Shown piece after piece: positions 1-12,079 of a stretch of DNA of 64,000 bases. Position numbers and translations under genes: made by a program. Each line of letters opens with the position of its first letter. Positions within the stretch are counted from its first letter, which is position 1. Source of the stretch: Cyanoderma ruficeps (lineage: Eukaryota > Chordata > Aves > Passeriformes > Timaliidae); contig VZDJ01000097.1 of assembly GCA_008694505.1 (NCBI GenBank), positions 485,760 through 549,759 of the forward strand, in the 5' to 3' direction. The notes under the pieces are model-generated. The model was given only the letters and a program-made list of their open reading frames with translations, was not told the origin of the DNA and made no database searches.

Positions 1-2062
1 AAAAAAAAAACATATTCTGGGCAAAAAACCTCCATATCCTGGGCAAAACGTGGGTTCAGGGATTTGTGGTGGTCCAGGTCAGGGTGACCAAGCACAGGTG
101 TCACCTGTGTCACCACACTGACGTCAGAGGTGACAAATTTCCCAGTTCCTGCTCCGTGTCTGGGAACGTTGGGCTGGGATTGGTTCCCTCAGAGATCAGA
201 GTGCCCCAGGAAGAGCTGCCCACCACCCCTCTCCCCCTTTTCCATTAAAATCATGTGGGAAATGGATTTGTAGGGAATTCTCCAAGCCTGACAGAAGGCT
301 CACACAGGATGGATCTGTGTGCAAACTCTGAGATGAGAAATGCTGACTTAGAAATGCCACGGGATGGGACAGACATTGTTGGGAGAGAAATGGAGCTGGA
401 AACAAGTTTCACAGGATGGCCTTGCAAATAAGACTGGAGACTCTGGAGAAATGGAACTAGGAAAGGTGCACTGTGGTAGGACCCACGAGGGGGGATTTTA
501 GATGATTGGCTTGAAGGCATTGACAGCACTGAGTGGCAAAGGCTGATAGGCCAAAAAACACTTAAAATGGACTGTAGTTAGGAAATAATTTGGCTTCTGA
601 TTGTGATGGTGTGAATTGTAACATCTGCATTGTGTCACCCTTCAGGTGAGACTGAAAATGGAATAAAAATCTAAAATGCCTCTGAGTTGCCCCATGTCTG
701 GGTGAGGAAAGGGGATAATCCGACAAAAAACCACAGAATATCCTGACCCCACAAGAGTCACCAAAATCCGGGATTCCCAGAGCTGCTCTGGAATTCTCCT
801 CCCTCTGAAGGGCTTGGGTCCCCTCACAGATCCAGGATCCCCCTCCCCTGCTGGCACCTTCATTCCCACCCCAAAAGGGACCAGGATCTCCAAGAACAGC
901 ACTTTAGGCCAGCATCAGAGCACATTTTGGTGCCAGGTGTGAGCAATTCCTTTTGTTCTTCTATTCCCATTTTATTGGAGCATTGGGAATTCCCAAACCC
1001 CAGGGCCATCACCTTCTCCAAGTGCTGGAGTCCAGAAATCTCCAAAGGCCAGGCAATCCCATTCCACCTAAAACCCTGTGCCTTGCTCCAAAAATCAGCA
1101 AATTATTTCACGTATAAAAGCTCTCACGACTGGTTCAAAACAAAAAAAAGAAAAAACCCATCCACACTTAGTGAATCTGCCTTTAAAATTAAGCTTAGCT
1201 TAAGAAAAAAAAAATAACATGGAAGTGGTAGAGTGAATATTTCCTGGAGAGAGGTTGCGTTCTTAAAGAGCATGAGTGTGTTCTGGAAGCTTCCATGGGT
1301 ATGGGCAGGCACTGGGCATCCCTTTCCACATCTATCCAACATCCCTGATTAAAAAATGAGTCGCTAATTAAGCCAAGTCCTCTTGACAGTGGAGAAAAAA
1401 GGAGAGTTTTGAGTCGGGGTGGGATTTTCTGGGGATGCAGAAACACCAACTGTGTGAGGTCCTGTTCCTCCAGAAGGGTTTTAGGGTCTCCCACAGGAGA
1501 AAAGCTGGTCTTGAGGAACCCCAACACCACGGTGTTCCGGTGGGGGAAATTCCATGGTAAACTAAGAGAGGCTCCTCTCCTTCAAGAATTGAGGAAAGAT
1601 TATTTTCAAATGGTGAAACTGACTGAAAATCACAGGTTTTGTCTCTTTATGTTGTTCGTGGGAAAGTGAGCAGTTTGTGGGCGAGGAAGAGCACTTCGAA
1701 AGTTTTATTTTGATTCTTATTTTCTTCTTTTAGTGTGTGTTAACAAATCTATCTTTGTACCTTTGAGGTGCCTTTTTTTTTTTTGCCTGCCTTTTTTCTC
1801 CCAATCCTATCTCACAGCAGGAAAAAACGCTACACTAAATTGGGCAAACAGAATTCGGTGAACGTAAAACACATGGACACGCGGCCAGAATCCTGGGAAT
1901 TCCTGCAGGGAACTCAGGGGCTGCAGCTGGAATGACCAACTCGATGCCTTGGGAAGGCTGAGCTGGAACAGAGACTGGACAGAGCCAGAGAATAAAGAAA
2001 TTAATTTATTGAAAGGCCTTGAGGGTGCACCTGGGGCAGGATAAGAGCCTGGCCAGGGCTAC

Positions 2063-2139
2063 ACCCAAGGTGGACCCAAAATGGACCCAAAATGGACCCA
2101 AAATGGACCCAAAATGGACCCAAAATGGACCCAAAATGT
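2063..2139. repeat. 11-bp minisatellite
   Basis: About seven copies of AAAATGGACCC, the first copy reading AAGGTGGACCC. It yields a regular WVHFGS-type frame on the minus strand that is an artefact of the repeat. Confidence 0.9.
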
Positions 2140-4024
2140 CTGACCGGTCACCAGGTCTCACACTTTTATAAGTTTTGGTCCATTTGCGTTTTGGGGTTGA
2201 ATTGTCCAGTTCCAGCTCCAGGCTGTGAGATCCCATCCTTCTTGTCCCTCCCTCCAGCCCAGCCTTGTTTGTGCTTTTGGGGCTGAGAGTTGTCCTTGGT
2301 GTGGGGCAGGAGAAGGATTTGTTTTGTGTCCCTGCTGTGTGCAGAGCTGAGTGACACTGACTGTGAGCTCAGGGCTGACCCCTGGGCACCACAGAATGTG
2401 AAATCCAGGAAAGATAAAACTTAAGGCATCAAACTCCAGGAAAGGCCACGTCAGGGTGTGGCTGATCACTGGGAATATGTGAAGAGCTGCAGGGCTGAGA
2501 GAAACAAATTGGGTTTTTGGGGTGTTTCAGGCACGTCCATCCTGCAAGGAGGATCAATCCCACGAGATGACAACAGGACCTGAGCCTCTTGGAGCTGCTC
2601 CTCAGAGCTCTGTGCTTTAGGCTCGTTCAAAAACCCCTCTCAGGAAAAGCTGTTCCCCAGCAGGACACCAACAAATGGCAATTGTGCAGGATCAGACAAT
2701 CCCGAGGTGAAAAGCTGCCAGATCCAGGGAAGAGCAGCCTGGCTGCCCCCAGAGCAGGGGAAAGAACCAAGGAGTGCCAGAGGCACATCCTGGAGAGCCG
2801 TTTGTGCTCATTAGGGGGATGTGGTCTTGTCACTGAAATGACTGAAATGACAGAAATCTCCTCCAGCCTCGCCAAGGAACAGCGAGCAGCTCTGAATGGA
2901 GAGCTGCAGCAAGGCATGAATGGGGCCTGTGCTGCTATTTTTTTTCCCCCCCCCTCCTCTTGAGGAAATCTTAGTAGTTACTATAACAACCCTGGCCAGA
3001 TCCCATCTTGTTTAGAACGGTAACAAACAGCAAACAAAAAAGAAAAAGCTCGGGCTGGCTTTTAAAATCGCAGCCCGCACGAATTCCCTCTCCCAGCTCC
3101 CCTGGGGACAGGGGGGAACTTTTGCAGAGAAAGGAGTCCTCGCACCAGCACTGCCAGTGGGTCCTGAGGGGGACAAAAGAGCGGCACAGAAAGTGAACAA
3201 AAGTGTTAAACCGAGCTCAGGAGATCCTTTCACGCAGCCCCGAGCTGCTCAGGTGCTTCCAGAAAATCCCCCCCACACACACAGCCTCCAAATTTAGGGA
3301 AAAGTCTCGGTTGCCTCCTATTCCTTCTGGAAAAGTCAGGCACGTTCTTTTAACCAGAACCTTCCCCCCAAAAAAAAACCAAAAAAAACCAAGCAGGAGC
3401 AAAACTTTACCACATGCAACAGCTCCAAATGCCAAGCAGCTCCACTCGCCGGCTTTCAGCACGATGCAGCTCCACTCGATAGCTGCTAATGTCTAACATT
3501 ACACTTCAGCTCCTTTTTAACAGCAAAAACGAGGTCTGTCTGCAAGGTTGTGCTACTGTTTCAATATTTATTGTTGCTTGGTTTCTCTGCTGCTGTCTGT
3601 GGGATGAAGTGTCACTCGAGATTTTACAGCATCCCTGATTAAAAAAAAAAACCCACAACCACGTTTTGGTTTCTTTTTTTTTTTTTTTCTTCTTCCCCGG
3701 AGTGTCTCATTCCTCTCATACCCCCTTTTCCTCAGAAAAAAAACCTCGAGCACTTCTAGCGGTGGCTGCTGGGGTCTCAGCTCTCACAATAGGGTGCCAG
3801 ACAGACCATCTGCACCCGGGGATGTTCTCAGAGAGCTCAGCCCTGCCAGCACCCACCCAGCTCCAGCCCGGGCTGCAGCAGCACGGCCCCAGCCCCTCCA
3901 CCTGGGCACAATCCTGGCAGGGCCGGGGCTGCCCCGGCACCAGCACAGCTGGACAACACCCAGGGCTGGGATTCCAGCTGGGGAATGGCCCCTCAGCCTG
4001 GCTGTGTGCCTGGGGATGTGCCAC

Positions 4025-4140
4025 CACACCGTGGCCAGGCTGGGAGAGACCTCCGAGGTCACAGAACCCAGCCCTGACAGCTCGACTAACCCATGGCCAC
4101 ATCCAGGCTGCTCCCAAACTCACCCAGGGATGTGCTCCCT
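4025..4140 (-). mobile_element. CR1 LINE fragment
   Basis: GGCTGGGAGAGACCTCCGAG and the following CATGGCCACATCCAGG resemble antisense CR1 sequence. The match is short. Confidence 0.5.
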
Positions 4141-4324
4141 CCCTGGCCCAGAGTCCTTCCCACAGCCCCGGGGCCAGAGGAGCTCTGGGTTTTCCTGTTT
4201 GCAGCTCCTCTGACCCTCCAGCTCCGTCCCACTGCCCTCCTGCACCCCCAGCCAGCACAGCCCCCCTGCCCTGGCCAGGGCATCCCACCCCTCTGCCTCT
4301 GTGGGACAATCCAGAGCCAGACCC

Positions 4325-4770
4325 AGGCACGGATCTGAATCACACAGTCACAAAACCACCAGGTTGGAAGAGACCTCCAAGGTCATAGATCCAACCCAGC
4401 CCCAACCACAACTAACCCCTGGCCCCAAGTGCCACATCCAAACACCTCCAGGGATGGTGACTCCACCCTCTCCCCGGGCAGACCATTCCAGTACTTTATC
4501 ACCTTTTCTGTAAAGAACTGTTTCCTGATTTCCAGCCTGTATTTCCCTTGGCTCAGCTTGAGAGTGTGTCCTGTTCTCCCAGTTGCTGCCTGGAGAAAGA
4601 GACCAGCCCCACCTGAGCACAGCCACCTCTCAGGGGGTTATAGAGAGTGACAAGGTCACCCCTGAGTCTCCTTTTCTCCAGGATAAACAACCCCAGCTCC
4701 CTCAGCCGTTCCTCACAGGGTTTGTGTCCCAAGCCCCTCACCAGCCTCGTGGCCTCCTCTGGACTTGCTC
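4325..4770 (-). mobile_element. CR1 LINE, antisense, long 3' fragment
   Basis: It opens with the CR1 3' tail (CCAGGTTGGAAGAGACCTCC) and runs through AGTACTTTATCACCTTTTCT and GAGTCTCCTTTTCTCCAGG to CTCAGCCGTTCCTCACAGG, the usual antisense CR1 order. It accounts for the overlapping open frames here. Confidence 0.85.
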
Positions 4771-4967
4771 AAGGCACAGCTGGGATGAGCCTTCATCCAT
4801 GGGATCTCTGGCATGGTTTGGGTCCAAACCCTCCAGCCCTCTGCCAAGGGGCTCCTGGGCACAGACTGGAGTCACCAGGGGCCAGGAGAGCCCCTCAGGG
4901 ACCTTCTGGACAGGGAGAACATGGAACAAACCCCAGCTGCTGCACCCTGATGGGTGTGAGCGACAGA

Positions 4968-5370
4968 ACCACACAGTCCCAGAACTGCTCAGGCTGGAAA
5001 AGCCCCTGAGACCATTCCAACCATCCCCAGCACTGCCAGGGCCACCACTGTCCCGTGTCCCCAAGGGCCACATCCACAGGGCTCTGAAATCCCCCAGGGA
5101 AGCGCACTCCAAACCTCCCTGGGCACTGCCAAGGCCTGAGCGCCCTTTCCATGGGGAAATTCCTGCTGCTGCCCACCCTGAGCCTCCCCTGGCCCAGCCT
5201 GAGGCCGTTCCCTCTTTTCCTGTCCCTGTTCCCTGGGAGCAGAGCCCGACCCCCTGGCTGTCCCCTCCTGGCAGGGACTTGTGCAGAGCCACAAGGTCCC
5301 CCCTGAGCCTCCTTTGCTCCAGGCTGGTGCTCAGGAGGAGAAAGAACAACCCCAGCAGGAGATCAGCCCC
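4968..5370 (-). mobile_element. CR1 LINE, antisense
   Basis: Begins CAGAACTGCTCAGGCTGGAA and contains CCTGAGCCTCCTTTGCTCCA, both standard antisense CR1 landmarks. It belongs to the same subfamily as the sense copy at 17758-18110. Confidence 0.8.
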
Positions 5371-6039
5371 ATCCCAGGGCTGATGGCCATGACAGCACAG
5401 GGACAGCCGAGCTGGGCCCCACAGACACCTGCAGCCCACAGGGCCAGCCCCGAGCTCTTCCCCTGAGCTCCCACCTTGTCCCCCGTGGCTGCAGGGCTGT
5501 GTCTGCCTGGCAGATCCTCTTGGATCCCACCAGGAGCCTGCACATGGCTGGGAGCAGCCTCCAGAACCCCATATGTGCCACACAGACCCAGGGAAGTCCC
5601 CGTGCCAGGAGCACGACACATTCCTGCCACAAACCCCCCACACGGCGAGCCCGGGGCTGCTCGGGGGGCTCTGGGAGGAGATTTGGGGTGGGCCAGGGCT
5701 CAGAGGACAGCCTGGGGCTCACTCTGGGCTCACACTGGGGTTTTGGGGACGCTCTCTGTGTGTGCCCTGAGCTCCATGGGTTCCACCTTCACCTCAGACA
5801 TGACCTGGGGGGGACGTGGCCCGACCCAAAGATCCCGTGGCCAGCAGCAGCACCAGCTGGCCGTGGGTGGTGTGGAGATCCAGCTGTGCCCTGCCAGCAG
5901 CCACAACCAGTTTGGGGTTTTGTCTCCCTGCTCCCCGGGATGGCACACACACACACACAGAGCAGACTTGACTCCAGCTGGCCCCATTGTATTGGATCCA
6001 CAGTGACAGACAACAGGAGCCAGAAACTTTTTTTTTGTT

Positions 6040-6420
6040 CGAGTGGAGCCAGCAGATGTGACACTGAATAAACACAGACAGTCAATCTGCTGAGTAAGAA
6101 GGTATCGTTCGTATAAATAACATACATCTAATCCTGCTTCCATTTTAAACCCAAATATGGGAATGCAAGATGCTCTGCAGATCCAGGCTCTGAACAATGA
6201 GATAAAGCAAGAGCAGATAACAGGCAGCCCCTCCGGAGCTCTCCCGAGTTCTGATCTCACTCGGGATCATTATCGGCTCTTCCTCCAGGAAAAGCTTCCC
6301 ACAGAGTGTTAACAGTGAGTCCAGCCCGATGTCAGGTGGGATGAGTTCACCTTATCAAAATATCTGCTGCCCCCGATGGGCCTTAATTAGAGAGCAATTA
6401 AAAGCTTTACTGCGATGGTT
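6040..6420. promoter_or_regulatory. Candidate conserved regulatory block in SFXN5 intron 2
   Basis: A CR1-free block with two AGATAA motifs (6200-6205, 6215-6220), a CTTATC (6351), an AACAAT (SOX-like, 6193), a GTTAAC, a TTAATTAG (6383-6390) and a CAATTA (6395-6400). Such mixtures are typical of developmental enhancers, and EMX1 lies next to SFXN5 in vertebrates. Function is inferred only. Confidence 0.35.
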
Positions 6421-7982
6421 TCACCCTCACAGGCCTCCGAGGCGGGCCCTGCACCCCCCGAGGGGCGCTGAGGGGACAGGCCGGGGTGACCCCTGCAACG
6501 ACACGTTTCCCACCTCTCTCGGAGAACTTTGCAAATCTGCAGCTGCCAGGGGATGATTTCATTAGAGAGGCAGTAATGAGGTGAATTAGCAGCCACCAAA
6601 GCTCCTCTTTCAGAGGTGGCAGGGCCGTGTTTGAGGCCCTCTGCCCTCAGGAGCTGGCGCTGGCTGTGATGGGGGTAGTTGTCCCCCCAGAAGGTAAAAC
6701 ACTGCTACAACAGGACCCAGCTGTGCTCAGCACCCGAGGATTCCCTCCTCAAGAACCTCTGAAGCACAATGAAGTTTCTAATTGTGTTAAGAATCTGCTT
6801 TGCTGAACAATAAATGAGTGAGGGAGGGGTGTCAGTGAGACTGATCCTCCTGAGCATCGCTCAGTTCCTCACTGAGATCCCTCCGTCCCTCCTCAGAACA
6901 CAGCCACCAGCAGGATGGCACGAAGGAGGACACAGCCACCCGAAAAAGGATGGAGGAAAAGCCAATATTCCCACATTTCCCAGCATTTTCCACGGCATTC
7001 ACCTCCATTCCCATCAGACACTCATTTATCTCCTCTTCTTTCCCCTTTGCCAACCAGCTCCTCCAAGGCAAACAGGGATTTGTTTGTCCCCTGGGACCCC
7101 CAGGCCTGGGAGGTGCAGCCATCTGTCAGTGGGAAGGAGCTCCCTGCACACGCCTGGGGCTCTGCAGACCCTCCCCAGGTTCTCATTTCTGCCCTCAGTC
7201 ATCAAAGGAAAGCAAAAAAGAAAAAAACAACCTTGGAGTTCTACGTCTGCACACCCCAATTCTTGTAAACACACAGGGCAGAGTGAGCAGGACAAGCAAA
7301 AAGCAGATTTTGTGCCCCAAGGAGTGACCCAGGTGATTATTTTGCCAAGAGAAGGAAAGGGAAGTCCTGGGGACATCACCAGAGGTGCTGCAGGCCCCCT
7401 GAGGCATCCCTGCCACAGAATTCCAACTCCCAGAGGGAATGACAGAGGGCATTTCCTCTCCCTGGAAAGCCCTCAGGCCATTCCTGAAGACCCTGAAATT
7501 CATCCCTGTCCTTCCCAGCGCCAGAGATGGACACCAAAACCTCCCCCTGCTTTGTTGAGATTCACACAGGAACCCAAAATTGCTCAGTTTTGACCCAGGA
7601 TAAAACTGGGCCACTCAGACTTTGCTCTTTTCATTCCCCGGGTTTCACCTGCCCGAAAGAACCTCATCAAAAGCTGTCTGGAAAAATGAACTTACACCAG
7701 CTGATCCCTCTGAATCCAAACCCCTTCCAACCTCCCCAAAAACCTGGAAAGGTTGGCAAAGGTGACCACGGGAAGGTGGAGACGGGTGTGGTTGAGCCAG
7801 AGGTCACCCCATGGGGCTCAGAGCAGGAACTGAGCTCAGAGCTCACCCAAAGTTTGTTGTTTGTCATCCAACAAACTCCCTCTGCAATCCATGGAGAGCC
7901 ACGAGCAGGAACATTCCCTCCAGGGGCAGAGGAGATTCAGCCCTTAAAAAGTGCTGGGAAGGGGCTGGAGCACCAGGAGCAG

Positions 7983-8160
7983 CTGAGGGAGCTGGGAAAG
8001 GGCTGGAGAATCCCTGAGGGAGCTGGGAAAGGGCTGGAGAATTCCTGAGGGAGCTGGGAAGGGGCTGGAGAATTCCTGAGGGAGCTGGGAAGGGGCTGGA
8101 GAATCCCTGAGGGAGCTGGGAAGGGGCTGGAGAATTCCTGAGGGAGCTGGGAAGGGGCTG
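7983..8160. repeat. 31-bp minisatellite nested in a CR1 copy
   Basis: Six head-to-tail units beginning CTGAGGGAGCTGGGAA at 7983, 8014, 8045, 8076, 8107 and 8138, a constant 31-bp period. The array ends directly in CR1 sequence (GCCTGGAGCAAAGGAGGCTC). The unit resembles the CR1 segment just 5' of that point. Confidence 0.9.
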
Positions 8161-8300
8161 AGCCTGGAGCAAAGGAGGCTCAGGGGGGACCTTGTGGCTC
8201 TGCACAAGTCCCTGCCAGGAGGGGGGATTTGGGATCTGCTCCCAGGGAACAGGGACAGGAGGAGAGGGAATGGCCTCAGGCCAGGTTCAAGGTGGATATT
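8158..8300 (+). mobile_element. CR1 LINE fragment downstream of its internal minisatellite
   Basis: Starts GCCTGGAGCAAAGGAGGCTC and contains GGGGGGACCTTGTGGCTCTG, a sense CR1 landmark. It stops before the CR1 3' end. Confidence 0.8.
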
Positions 8301-8947
8301 GGAGAAAAAGATAAAATAAAAAGGAAAAAGCAGCTGCCCTTCACTGGAAATCCAAAGTTTTCTGGCCAAAGGGCGGAATTGCAGACCAGGGGCAGAACTG
8401 TTCCCCCCCAAGGGTTCCCCATCACCCTCAGTCATTACGTGATGCACTAAAGCTGGACAACACTGAATGGAAATGAAGGGGCAGGATCCCCAAATCCTGT
8501 CACAAACAGGGCAGCAACTGAGGGAAAACAACAGCAGAGATCTTGTGGGGTGCAGCCCCTGCAGAACTGCCCCACAACCCAGCCCCTTCACTCCTCCACG
8601 GGGTTAAAATCTGCCCTCTCACCCCCTCACCTGCATTTTTGCCATGAAGACCTGTAGGGATTTTCCTCCTGAGAAGGAAAAACCAGTGGCAATTTTACCA
8701 AAGCCCAGCTCAGGGCGTCCCCAGTTGGCAGAGGGAGCTGGGGCTGTGTGGATTCACTGGCGCCTGGCACAAGGCAAGTTTCTGTTCCCGATTTAACAGC
8801 ACTCCTCGGGGCAATCAATCCCCTGTGAGACACAAACCCACTGGAAACGCGGCTTCATTACTTGTGCTGTTCACAGCAGAGATTGTTTTTCACCTCCAGC
8901 TGTCTAATAACCAGCCCTTTTCCAAAACAGAGGTGTGCACACATTAC

Positions 8948-9016
8948 CTCAGTCACAAAGAGAGTGCGAGGGTCGATGATGTCCAAGAAGTGCCTGAATC
9001 TGCCATAAAATGAAGT
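8948..9016 (-). CDS. SFXN5: SFXN5 exon 2
   Basis: This 69-nt exon encodes 23 residues, beginning [10 protein letters not shown] and ending RTLFVTE, which is the signature sideroflexin segment right after the PFQLGKPRF motif. It is preceded on the minus strand by a pyrimidine-rich acceptor ending TTTTCCAG and followed by the donor GTAAT. Both borders are phase 0, so it joins exon 1 (17012-17068) without a frame change. The encoded segment is soluble and lies before the transmembrane helices. The next expected exon (a segment like LREAVQLLEDYKHGTLRPG in the family) was not found between 1 and 8947, so the rest of the gene lies beyond the window start. Confidence 0.93.
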
Positions 9017-10386
9017 CTGGAAAACAGGAGAAAGGAAACAAAAAAAAAAAATCAACAAAAACCACAGTGAGAAATTGCCTTTCAGGGTTTATTCCCTTTG
9101 CAGAATCAACTGAAAAGAAACAACATGGGAGGTCTTCACTGGTAATTTGGGGTAGGAAACCCAAATCACTCTAGGATCTCTCCTTCTGCTCCCAGCAAAA
9201 GCCTCTTCAGCAGCTTTTCCATTGAGTTCTCCCCACACAAACACACCCAGCCTGGGTTTTTCCCAATGTGCCACCAAGAACGAGCCCAACCAGACCAGGC
9301 TGGCCCTGAGCACTTCCAGAACCAGGAAAAGAATCTGGAAGGAGAGAGAAGGATCTGTGAAATAGAAGGGGCAGGGCATGGGCAGCTCCAGAGGAAAGGA
9401 GACTCGGTGTTTAGCCAGTGAAAATAAAAATATCAGTGGGATTTGTACCAACTCCAAACACCAGACCATGAAATACTGAGGGATTGGGAGCCCTTGGGAT
9501 ACGTGAGCACCACATCCAGCATCAGCTGGGTTCCATGATCCAGAGGGAGGTGAATTCCAGACCCTCAGGCCAAGTGGACACAGGGCAGCCCAGTGGCCCC
9601 TCCGTGGCTGGTGGGTTCTGCCCACAACCCAGAGCCCGTCAGGGACGGTGGCCAGGGACACCACGGAGCCCTGGGATCCTGGGAACCCTCCATCCTCACG
9701 TGGCCCAGCTCCTGCTGGGTTTGTTCCGCAGGAACGGGCTATAAATAAAGGCCTGGAGCGTGGATGGAGCAGCGGGAAGGGCGTTTAATCACTGCTGGCA
9801 CCGCTTCCCCGAACGTGCTGCTGCTGCTTCCCCGCTCATCCAGGGATTCCGCCCCTGATTCCAGCAGAAATCCCTGTCCAGGACACTGCTGACCACCCCA
9901 CTGCCACCCGTCCTCACTAAACTCTCCTCTTCTTCCACCTTCTGCGCTAAAAAAAACCAAAAAACCCTCCAAAAATGGAACAGAAAACAGCTCCGCACAA
10001 CTCCAGGGGAAAAAAAAAAAAGAAGCACAGCGGTTTTTAATGAGCACGGCTCTAATTAACACGAATTCTGGTACTTTCGGGCGGTTCTGAGCTCGACATT
10101 TTGCTGCCTCCCCCCTTTTATTTTGGGCGTGAGGAGCCCAGCAGCCTCCCCAGCACCGCTGGCCGACGCCTGCCAGGGGTGCAGGGGGACGTGAGCCATC
10201 CCTGAGTCAGCCCAGCCGGCCCACGGCTCATCCCACAGCCCCCAGAACAGCCCAGAGCACCGGGAATTCCTGCCCAACACTCCGAATTCCTGCCTCAAAC
10301 AACAGCAGGACTGGGGGGGGATTTTAAATCTGGGCGGCCTTGACTTCCCCCACTGCCTTGAGAGCTGTGACACACTCAGAAAAGCA

Positions 10387-10447
10387 ACATTAAATAGAAT
10401 TAAATTGAATTAAATTGAATTAAATCGAATTAAATCGAATTAAATGG
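10387..10447. repeat. 10-bp AT-rich repeat
   Basis: Five to six copies of GAATTAAATT or GAATTAAATC in tandem. Each unit carries an ATTAAA core. Confidence 0.85.
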
Positions 10448-10769
10448 AGCATCAGTGTTTTATAGCCACTTGACCAAGGAGTAAATGACCAGGGAGGGGG
10501 GAAGGAGACCTCGAGCTCCAAGGGGCGGGGTAGAAATGTCATTTAAAATTCCCAATTCCCATTTCCCAGCTGCCCAGGCTCTCAGAAAAGCTGGTTCCAT
10601 GTCCCAGGGTTAAGGTTTGGCTGGCACTGAGCTCCTGCCCTGGCCCAGCTCAGCAAGGCCCAGCTTAAGGACAGGTTTGGGCAGCTCAAACCCATCCTGG
10701 TGTTATCCCAGCCTCACATTCCCTGCCCCACTCACAGCTGGGGAGCTGAGAGTGCCCAAATCCCAAATT

Positions 10770-10960
10770 CAGGGAATGTTTGGGATGGAAGGGCCTTAAA
10801 TCCCAGCCAGTGCCACCCATTCCATGGGCAGGGACACTCCCACTGTCCCAGGGTGTTCCAGCCTGGCCTGGGGCACTGCCAGGGATCCAGGGGCAGCCAC
10901 GGCAAATTTGGGAATTCCAGGCCAGGGCAGGAAGCACCGAGGGGTTGGTTTGAGGTGGTG
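10770..10960 (-). mobile_element. CR1 LINE 3' end, antisense
   Basis: TTTGGGATGGAAGGGCCTTAA followed by CCATGGGCAGGGACACTCCC and GGGATCCAGGGGCAGCCACG is the antisense 3' end of the CR1 family repeated elsewhere in this window. Confidence 0.75.
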
Positions 10961-11100
10961 CTGCCTGAACTTGTCCATTCTGTGGCCACAGAACACCAAA
11001 ACCACCAAAGGATCGGCCAGGTCTGAGCAGGTCTGCCCTGGTTTGGTTGAACTCTGATGAGTCAGGGCCTCATTTCCCCACACGAGGAGTCCTGTGAGAG

Positions 11101-11278
11101 CCACCCCAAACTGAGCCAGGCTCAGGAGAACCACCCCAAACTGAGCCAGGCCCTGGAGAACCACCCCAAACTGAGCCAGGCTCAGGAGAACCACCCCAAA
11201 CTGAGCCAGGCCCAGGAGAACCACCCCAAACTGAGCCAGGCTCAAACCCAGAGCCGCCCCAAACTGAGCCAGGCCCAA
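11101..11278. repeat. 30-bp minisatellite
   Basis: Six units starting CCACCCCAAACTGAGCCAGG, with the last two shortened or altered. The period is a multiple of three, so frames on both strands stay open (PKLSQAQENH on plus). Confidence 0.9.
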
Positions 11279-11639
11279 ACCAGAGCCAGGAGGGCTCCTT
11301 GGGCTCCCCCTCACCACCCTCCCTCCTCCTGCAGTGCCTTTCCCACAGCTCCTGGACAGCAAACATCCTTTGTTTCCCCACCAGCCACGGGACTCGTGTT
11401 TTTCCCTCTCAGGTGATGTGGGAAGCTCTGCTCTCACTGCTTGGCTTCCCACCATCCAGGGCATTCCCTGCTGCCCCGTCCATTCTCCTGACCAGGAGCC
11501 AAAGGAGTTTTTTTCAGTTCAAGGTTGGTTTTCACAGAGCTGCATACAAAACACAAGGGAAAAAAAGAAAAAAAGAAAGAAAAAAAAGCCCCCGCAATTC
11601 CCGATAATTCAGAAATTTGGGGGAAATTCTTCCCTGTGA

Positions 11640-11850
11640 GGGCAGTGAGGGGCTGGGCTGGAATTCCCAGATTTGCTGGGGCTGCCCCTGGATCCCTGGG
11701 AATGCCCAAGGCCAGGTTGGACAGTGGGGTTTGGAGCAGCCTGGGACAGTGGGAGCTGTCCCTGCCCATGGGAACAGGATGGGATTTAGGGTCCCTCCCC
11801 TTCCCACCCAACCCAGGCTGGGATTCCGTGATCCAGCAAACCCAAAGCTG
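11640..11850 (+). mobile_element. CR1 LINE 3' end, sense
   Basis: Contains GCTGCCCCTGGATCCCTGGG and ends CCCACCCAACCCAGGCTGGG with a GATTCCGTGATCC-like tail. Confidence 0.75.
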
Positions 11851-12079
11851 CCAGGAGATGGGAACGGGACGAGAGGATGCAGCCCCTGGACACGGGAAGA
11901 GCTCAGGGCCCTCACTGTCCACCCAGCCCGAATTTCCCTGAGAACTGGAGCTGCTTCCCTCCTCCCAGGCTCATCCCCAGCCCCGCTCCCATCCCCACGC
12001 CAGGCAGGGAGCTGGAGAGAGACCCACGAGCTCAACCTTCTGCTCCCAAATATCCATCCCCGGGCTCCTTCCCCCTTTA

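Larger units (their letters stand above)
1..8947 (-). other. SFXN5 intron 2 (part), no coding exon seen
   Basis: I found no further sideroflexin exon here. The stretch holds an 11-bp minisatellite (2063-2139), three CR1 fragments between 4025 and 5370, a homeodomain/GATA-site-rich block (6040-6420), and a CR1-embedded minisatellite (7983-8160). The 240-, 266- and 301-residue open frames between 3666 and 5643 overlap antisense CR1 sequence and have no recognisable domain. The regions 1-2060, 2140-4020 and 6420-7980 look like ordinary unique intron sequence. Confidence 0.6.

Noticed and set aside
3666..4388. 240-residue open frame on the plus strand (and 204 on minus)
   Set aside because: Low-complexity Pro/Ser-rich translation running into antisense CR1; no domain, splice context or family resemblance.
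4583..5643. 266- and 301-residue frames on opposite strands
   Set aside because: Both lie across two antisense CR1 copies, and GC-rich sequence keeps frames open by chance.
1..8947. SFXN5 exon 3 searched for
   Set aside because: No frame resembling the LLEDYKHGTL segment with splice sites was found, so it is presumed to lie beyond the window.
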